NCBI GenBank assembly: GCA_934718065.1
Contig: CAKUZR010000020.1
Coordinates: 1 to 26,303 of the forward strand
Source of the DNA: an uncultured Treponema sp.
GTDB lineage: Bacteria; Spirochaetota; Spirochaetia; Treponematales; Treponemataceae
Reading direction: 5' to 3'
Length of the DNA: 26,303 bases
Shown: in pieces, positions 22,030 to 26,303 of the stretch
Position numbering within the stretch: the first letter of the stretch is position 1
Layout of the letters: every line of letters begins with the position of its first letter
Notes under the pieces: generated by a model
The model's database searches: none
Seen by the model: the letters and a program-made list of their open reading frames with translations, nothing else
Told to the model about the DNA's origin: nothing
Made by a program: the position numbers and the translations under genes

Positions 22030-23391
22030 CTAAAAACCGTTTCCCGCTTTTATCTTTCTGCGGTAGAAAACGAAAAACACAGTGTTCAGAATAATTCCGA
22101 AAACCGTAGCAGTAGGAGCGGCCAGTCCAATCATTGCAAGGCTCGCTTCCGGCTGAACTGACATTATGTATGACATTGGAAGCCGCACCAGGAATGACTG
22201 CGCAAGCCCCTGAATCAGCACCAGCATTGTCGCGCCGTGTCCGTTGAAATATCCGATGTAGCTGAACAGAACTGAAGTTACAACCGCCTCCACAGCAAAT
22301 CCGCGCAAGTATTCAAACGAACGTTTTATTACAGCCGCATTGTCTGTAAAAAGCGATGAAACAAAATCGCCCTTGAAGAAAATCAGAATAAAAACAAGAA
22401 CACCGATTGCCGCACCGACCGCCATTCCAGTAAGCATTGAGCGTGTGGCGCGCCTTTCGTTTCCTGCGCCAACGTTCTGCGAAACAAAGCTTGACATCGA
22501 CTGCATCAGCGAGCTTGGAACAAGCATTACGAACGCTACAATCTTGTTCGCAATTCCGTAGCCGGAAGAAGCATCCAGCCCTAGCCGGTTTATAAAAGCC
22601 ACAAGGCACATAAATGAAATCTGGGTCAGAAGCTCCTGAAACGCAATCGGGGCTCCGATTTTCACAACGGACTTGATTTCCTTGCTGAATCTGAAATCGC
22701 TCTTTTTTACGGAAACAAGTTTTTTCTTCCTTATAATTACAAGCGAAAGAAGCACAGAAACAGCCTGAGCCGCTACAGTTGCAAGAGCCGCGCCAGCGAC
22801 ATTCATTTTGAAACCGGCAATCAGAAGCAAGTCGCCGAAAATATTCACCGCGCACGCAATCGCAACGAACAAAAGCGGACTTTTAGAATCTCCGAGTCCG
22901 CGGAAAATCGCGCTCGTCAAGTTGTATGCAAGAATAAAAACAAAACCCGCGCCGCAAATCCTGATGTACTGAACGGTAAGGTCAAGAGCTTCTGCCGGAG
23001 CCTGCATCATAACCGCAATCGGACGCGCAAAAACAACAAGCAGAACTGTAAGCGCAATTCCAACCGCAAGGAAAAACATAACTGCGCCGCCAATCACTGC
23101 GCTGATTTTTTCGCTCTTCTTTTCACCAAGATATTTTGCAATCAGAATAGTAACAGAAGTTGCAAACCCGGCCAGCACAAAAGTAAAAAGATTCATAATA
23201 TTCGAGCCGGTGGAAACACCCGAAATTCCCTCGGTAGTTCCAAACCGTCCGACAACAAGAATATCCACCGCACCATAAGCGGCCTGAAGAATCAGCGCGC
23301 CAAGAATCGGAAGCATGAAGCGCAGCATCTTCGGAAGAATCGCCCCGCAAGTAAAATCATTTGCGGCCATCAGTTTTTTTTCATTATCCAT
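22030..23391 (-). CDS. MATE-family multidrug/sodium antiporter
   Basis: A 453-residue transporter with about 12 membrane helices in two MATE domains, belonging to the bacterial NorM/DinF-like group that exports cationic drugs or metabolites in exchange for sodium or protons. The first domain shows GAVDILVVGRFG (about 40-51) and the second SYGIANKIVAFVMLVPSSL and FVSQNVGAGN, both typical. No ribosome site stands out before ATG 23391; ATG for residue 8 is an alternative. It lies 47 bases downstream of a small XRE regulator on the same strand, which may control it. The substrate is unknown. Confidence 0.95.
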   Translation of the reverse strand: MDNEKKLMAANDFTCGAILPKMLRFMLPILGALILQAAYGAVDILVVGRFGTTEGISGVSTGSNIMNLFTFVLAGFATSVTILIAKYLGEKKSEKISAVIGGAVMFFLAVGIALTVLLVVFARPIAVMMQAPAEALDLTVQYIRICGAGFVFILAYNLTSAIFRGLGDSKSPLLFVAIACAVNIFGDLLLIAGFKMNVAGAALATVAAQAVSVLLSLVIIRKKKLVSVKKSDFRFSKEIKSVVKIGAPIAFQELLTQISFMCLVAFINRLGLDASSGYGIANKIVAFVMLVPSSLMQSMSSFVSQNVGAGNERRATRSMLTGMAVGAAIGVLVFILIFFKGDFVSSLFTDNAAVIKRSFEYLRGFAVEAVVTSVLFSYIGYFNGHGATMLVLIQGLAQSFLVRLPMSYIMSVQPEASLAMIGLAAPTATVFGIILNTVFFVFYRRKIKAGNGF

Positions 23392-23438
23392 GCCACTATT
23401 TTATTCACCCGGAAAATTGTTTCAATGGGTTTTTCTTT

Positions 23439-23750
23439 TTATGAAATAATTGAATCCAAAAAATCAGCCAGCTTTTTCTGCTGTTCCTTTGTCAGTCGGC
23501 TCCAGCGTTTTAAAATATCAATCTGTTCCTGCGTAAGTTTTTCTGAAAAACTTTTGTCCTCAAGAAAGAATTGAGAAAGCGAAATCCCGAATGCATTGCA
23601 GATATGTTTCAATGACGGAACTGAGGGAATAAGTTTTTTTCTATACCAGGAAGAAATAGTGGACTGCGTTAATTCTGCGCGTTCGGCAAGTTCGTATTCA
23701 GTCCAGCCTTTTTCAATCCTCATTTCTGTAATTTTTTGAAGTATGTCCAT
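23439..23750 (-). CDS. Small XRE-family repressor
   Basis: A 103-residue regulator with an XRE domain at about 5-62 (helix-turn-helix core YELAERAELTQSTISSWYR) and a C-terminal helix (about 68-103, LTQEQIDILKRWSRLTKEQQ) of the kind found in SinR-like repressors. It precedes the MATE gene on the same strand and is divergent from the ankyrin-like gene, so the 139-base intergenic region is a natural operator. No ribosome site is seen; a CATAAT box at 23760-23765 would start transcription a few bases before ATG, suggesting a leaderless mRNA. Confidence 0.9.
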   Translation of the reverse strand: MDILQKITEMRIEKGWTEYELAERAELTQSTISSWYRKKLIPSVPSLKHICNAFGISLSQFFLEDKSFSEKLTQEQIDILKRWSRLTKEQQKKLADFLDSIIS

Positions 23751-23759
23751 AGTTTTACG

Positions 23760-23818
23760 ATTATGCGTTATTTATACTTCAAAATGTCGTTGCTTTTTAA
23801 TATGAATTATCGTATAAT
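23760..23818. promoter_or_regulatory. Divergent promoter region between XRE repressor and ankyrin-like gene
   Basis: Rightward: TTGCTT (23790-23795), 17 bp, TATAAT (23813-23818), expected start near 23825. Leftward: CATAAT on the minus strand (23760-23765) with weak GACATT 17 bp upstream. Both -10 boxes lie in the longer element CGYATAAT read on their own strands (23811-23818 plus; 23760-23767 minus), which could be a shared operator. Confidence 0.5.
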
Positions 23819-23931
23819 TATTAACGAATGTTCAATATAAATGTGCATTGTAAAAAGGTTGAAACCTAAAACTTCGGGAGGGAGAATCAATGAGCAAAAA
23901 AGAACTTCAAGAATTAAATAGGGGAGAAAAA

Positions 23932-25047
23932 ATGAAAAAGATTAGATTTGCAATTATTTTGACTTTAAATTTTATTTTTATGTCCTTTGCGTATTCTCAA
24001 AATCTTATAGAAGGAATACAGAATTACGATTTTCCGACTGTGGAAAAGTATGTCGAAAAACTAGGAGCTGATTTAAACAAACCGGTTTCACAATGTATAG
24101 ATAATGTTGAAAATCCTTCATATTTGTTTCTGGCGCTAAAACAAGATAAAAGAACTGATGTTGAAAAAAGGAAAATGGTAAAATATCTTGTAGAACACGG
24201 TGCAAAAATAGATAAGAACAGTTTGTTCTATGTTCTTGAATGGCAGGACTATGAAATGCTCTATTTTTTTTATATCCAGAAAAAATGGAAAAAAAATTTT
24301 ACTTTTACATTGGGAAATCTGGATACAAAACATACTCCGATAAACACTTTGGCGAATACCTTTGGATGGCTTGTTAACAGTAATCTCAAAGAACAAAAAG
24401 AAGAACTTTCTCAAAAACGATGGACTTTGCTTGATTATTATCAGTCGCCGTTATTGCATAAGTGGCAGCCTGGCTATGTATATAATGCTGTACGCGATTA
24501 TTACAAAGGTTATTATGTAGCAGAAGGGATTTTGTGGCATAACGATTCAACAGAAGCATTTTATACATTGGAATTGCTTGCAAGAATAAGTGAAACAGCA
24601 GATTATGAAAAATGTAATCACACTTTATGGCTTATTGCAGAAGATTTGGAACACACAAAACAATATCTTAGAGATGGTGGTGATTTTTGTGAAGTTGATT
24701 ACATGGCTATGAACCTTTTAAGAAATGAAGAATTGATTTCTTTTCTAAAAGATTTGGATTTTTATAAACCGTGTAATCTTAAGACAGAGAAGTTAGGAAA
24801 GTTTTCTATTTGGGTGCTGAAAAATTATTTTTCAGACAAAATTGATGGCAAGGTGATTGATTTCTTGAATGCCGTTTATCTTGAGAGCGTTCAGGGCGTA
24901 TCCGAAGAAACAACAGAAATTATAAAGAATGCACTGAACGGCGGAATTGATTTAAACAAACCGCTTGATAATTTTTCAGAAAAAACACCATTAGACTTTG
25001 CGAACGAATATTGTGCTTCAGAAACTTTGGAAAAATATTTTCCTTAA
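23932..25047 (+). CDS. Exported ankyrin-repeat-like protein
   Basis: A 371-residue protein with a Sec signal (MKKIRFAIILTLNFIFMSFAYSQ, given here as MKKIRFAIILT to FAYSQ, cleavage near residue 23). Divergent ankyrin-like units can be seen at both ends: YLVEHGAKIDKNSLFY near 85-100 and GGIDLNKP followed by KTPLDFANEYC near the C-terminus. The middle has no recognised domain. Two good starts exist: ATG 23932 with GGGGAG (23921-23926), and in-frame ATG 23890 with GGGAGGGAG, which would add 14 charged residues before the signal. The former is preferred because the signal peptide then begins at the N-terminus. AT-rich composition suggests recent acquisition. Function is unknown; protein binding in the periplasm is a guess. 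Confidence 0.75.
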   Translation: MKKIRFAIILTLNFIFMSFAYSQNLIEGIQNYDFPTVEKYVEKLGADLNKPVSQCIDNVENPSYLFLALKQDKRTDVEKRKMVKYLVEHGAKIDKNSLFYVLEWQDYEMLYFFYIQKKWKKNFTFTLGNLDTKHTPINTLANTFGWLVNSNLKEQKEELSQKRWTLLDYYQSPLLHKWQPGYVYNAVRDYYKGYYVAEGILWHNDSTEAFYTLELLARISETADYEKCNHTLWLIAEDLEHTKQYLRDGGDFCEVDYMAMNLLRNEELISFLKDLDFYKPCNLKTEKLGKFSIWVLKNYFSDKIDGKVIDFLNAVYLESVQGVSEETTEIIKNALNGGIDLNKPLDNFSEKTPLDFANEYCASETLEKYFP

Positions 25048-25166
25048 AATTACACAGTAAAATAAAAAGACTGTTTAAACAAATGTTTCTTTTTTAAAGA
25101 CGATAAAATATTAAACTGTAATTTAGTGCCAAAGTGCATTAAAATATATAAAAAGGAGGTGCAATA
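25048..25166. other. AT-rich gap upstream of DUF4190-like gene
   Basis: AAATTACACAGT near 25046 and ACTGTAATTT near 25115-25125 form a long imperfect inverted repeat. The very strong ribosome site AAAGGAGGTG (25153-25162) belongs to the next gene. No gene is seen here. Confidence 0.5.
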
Positions 25167-25430
25167 ATGGGTGTTGCATCATTAATACTTGGAATCATAT
25201 CTTTATTGATTTCAATCGGAGCTGGTGTTACTGGAATGGGTTGGATTGGTTCAATTTGCGGAATCATTGCAATTATTCTTGGAGCAGTTGCTAAAAAGAA
25301 GCCGGAGCAAAAAGGAACTGCAACAGGCGGTTTAGTTTGCGGTATCATATCTCTTACATGGGGTATTATTGCTACAATAGCTTGTGTTGCCTGTCTTGGT
25401 GCCACAGGCGCTGCTTTGTCTGGTTTATAA
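25167..25430 (+). CDS. Small DUF4190-like membrane protein
   Basis: An 87-residue, glycine-rich protein with two hydrophobic hairpin halves: residues 3-46 (LILGIISLLISIGAG, then IGSICGIIAIILGAVAKKK) and 53-87 (GTATGGLVCGIISLTWGI, then ATIACVACLGATGAALSGL). The G-x-x-x-G-I-I-S-L pattern is characteristic of DUF4190. Its ribosome site is the strongest in the window, so it is probably made in quantity. It is followed 7 bases later by an Lgt-like gene. Function of the family is unknown; a membrane-structural or peptide-like role is possible. Confidence 0.8.
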   Translation: MGVASLILGIISLLISIGAGVTGMGWIGSICGIIAIILGAVAKKKPEQKGTATGGLVCGIISLTWGIIATIACVACLGATGAALSGL

Positions 25431-25437
25431 TTAAATA

Positions 25438-26208
25438 ATGGGTTTTGAACTCTTTGGCACATTCATTCCCTATTATGGTTTTTTCATTTTAATAGGGCTT
25501 GTTTGTGCTAGTATACTAGGATATTTTCTCTGTAAAAAATTATTACTGGATATTGATGATTTTATAATTATTTGCGCTTATTTATTAGCTTTTGGATTTG
25601 CAGGCGCAAAATTATTATATATAGCAGTTTCATGCAAAAATATAGATTTTCGTATTGTCTTTTCAAGTTTAGAAAACTTTAATCTGTTTTTTAGTTCAGG
25701 TTTTGTTTTTTATGGCGGACTTATAGGTGGATTTTTAGCTTTATTTTTTGTAAAGAAAATTCATAAGATACAAGTGAATGAATATATAAAAATTCTTGCG
25801 CCATGCCTTGCTTTGGCTCATGGTTTTGGGCGTATTGGCTGTTCATTTGCAGGATGCTGTTACGGAAGAGAAACTGATGGCAATATTTTTTTTGAGTATA
25901 GCGACAGTATCATTGCTCCTAATGGTATTCATCTTTTCCCTGTCCAAGCGGTTGAAAGTCTAAGTCTTTTTTGCTTATGTATTGTCCTTGTGGTTCTTCT
26001 GCTCAGAAACAATAAAACAAATACTTGTGTTATATATATCATTTTTTATTCAACTGCTAGGTTTGTTCTTGAATTTTTCAGAGGTGATATTGAGCGGGGA
26101 ATCTTAAAATGCTTTTCAACTTCCCAGATTATCAGTCTGATACTTTTTGTTTCTGTAATTGCTTATCTTGTAATAACAAAAATAAAAAATCGGATGAGTG
26201 TTAACTAA
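25438..26208 (+). CDS. Prolipoprotein diacylglyceryl transferase-like membrane protein
   Basis: A 256-residue polytopic protein of the Lgt family with about seven helices. The family signature appears as HGFGRIGCSFAGCCYG (128-143; R132 corresponds to the essential arginine of the GRxGN motif), and RFVLEFFRGD near 208-217 gives the second conserved arginine. In the HGGL motif of E. coli Lgt the histidine is tyrosine here (YGGLIGG, Y92), a feature of Lgt paralogues. Genuine Lgt moves diacylglycerol onto prolipoprotein cysteines; whether this protein does so is uncertain. There is no ribosome site and only 7 bases after the upstream stop, so translation may be coupled to the DUF4190-like gene. 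Confidence 0.85.
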   Translation: MGFELFGTFIPYYGFFILIGLVCASILGYFLCKKLLLDIDDFIIICAYLLAFGFAGAKLLYIAVSCKNIDFRIVFSSLENFNLFFSSGFVFYGGLIGGFLALFFVKKIHKIQVNEYIKILAPCLALAHGFGRIGCSFAGCCYGRETDGNIFFEYSDSIIAPNGIHLFPVQAVESLSLFCLCIVLVVLLLRNNKTNTCVIYIIFYSTARFVLEFFRGDIERGILKCFSTSQIISLILFVSVIAYLVITKIKNRMSVN

Positions 26209-26303
26209 AAACTGAAATATCAATTTTAAGGAGGCATGATAAAAAAGTAAACGAACAAGCGGTATTGTGATACGCTGAAGAGATTCAGCGGAACCCAGGC
26301 GAT
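26209..26303. other. Right window edge with tight hairpin
   Basis: AAGGAGG (26228-26234) is followed by ATG and a four-codon frame (MIKK), which is too short to call. CGCTGAA-GAGA-TTCAGCG (26273-26290) is a perfect 7-bp stem with a GNRA tetraloop, suggesting the start of a structured RNA that continues past the window. The class is not recognised. Confidence 0.45.

Noticed and set aside
22313..22855. 180-codon minus-strand frame inside the MATE gene
   Set aside because: It is an alternate frame of the MATE coding sequence with many cysteines and arginines, typical of a frame shadow.

Overview
The window looks like a chromosomal stretch of a gut- or rumen-type Treponema (Spirochaetota). That assignment is inferred from gene content (RhuM/KilA-N-decorated type I restriction locus, exported flavodoxins, nickel-pincer lar genes, spirochaete-style relaxed lipoprotein signals), moderate GC with an AT-rich island, and GC-rich intergenic repeat-like blocks. 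No rRNA or tRNA gene and no CRISPR array was seen.

Region 1 (1-1500, minus strand) is an IS110-family element of about 1.4 kb with a complete DEDD/serine recombinase. Its long upstream non-coding end has the features expected of a bridge-RNA locus: strong inverted repeats, a 20-bp tandem repeat, and a promoter that would form only when the two ends join in a circle (TTGACA from one end, exactly 17 bp, TACGAT from the other). A fragment of a second identical recombinase gene abuts its right end. The element sits directly behind the stop codon of an XRE-type regulator (1498-1884).

Region 2 (1885-11118, plus strand) is a type I restriction-modification locus in the order hsdR, DUF4143 ATPase, hsdS fragment, KilA-N protein, hsdS, RhuM-like protein, hsdM. 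The middle part is visibly more AT-rich than hsdR and hsdM and carries long inverted repeats, including a perfect 30-bp palindrome inside the KilA-N gene. HsdR, HsdS and HsdM should form the restriction complex; the three extra genes are accessory and of unknown role.

Region 3 (11119-11580) holds a small gene for a glycine-zipper, bacteriocin-like peptide. It is interrupted by a frameshift at an 11-A run, is preceded by mutually exclusive hairpins and is followed by a clear intrinsic terminator.

Region 4 (11632-22023, plus strand) is a metabolic run: a LysR regulator, an aldo/keto reductase, an exported flavodoxin, an exported esterase and a second exported flavodoxin. These are followed by larE-larB-larC (nickel-pincer cofactor synthesis, with 4-bp overlaps at larE/larB and larB/larC), two small membrane proteins, a DUF362 lipoprotein and a YraQ/ArsP-like permease. 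No larA is present in the window, so the user of the cofactor is encoded elsewhere.

Region 5 (22030-26303) has a MATE exporter and a small XRE regulator on the minus strand, then a divergent AT-rich block. That block encodes an exported ankyrin-like protein, a tiny DUF4190-like membrane protein and an Lgt-like membrane protein, and the window ends in a short, unassigned hairpin.
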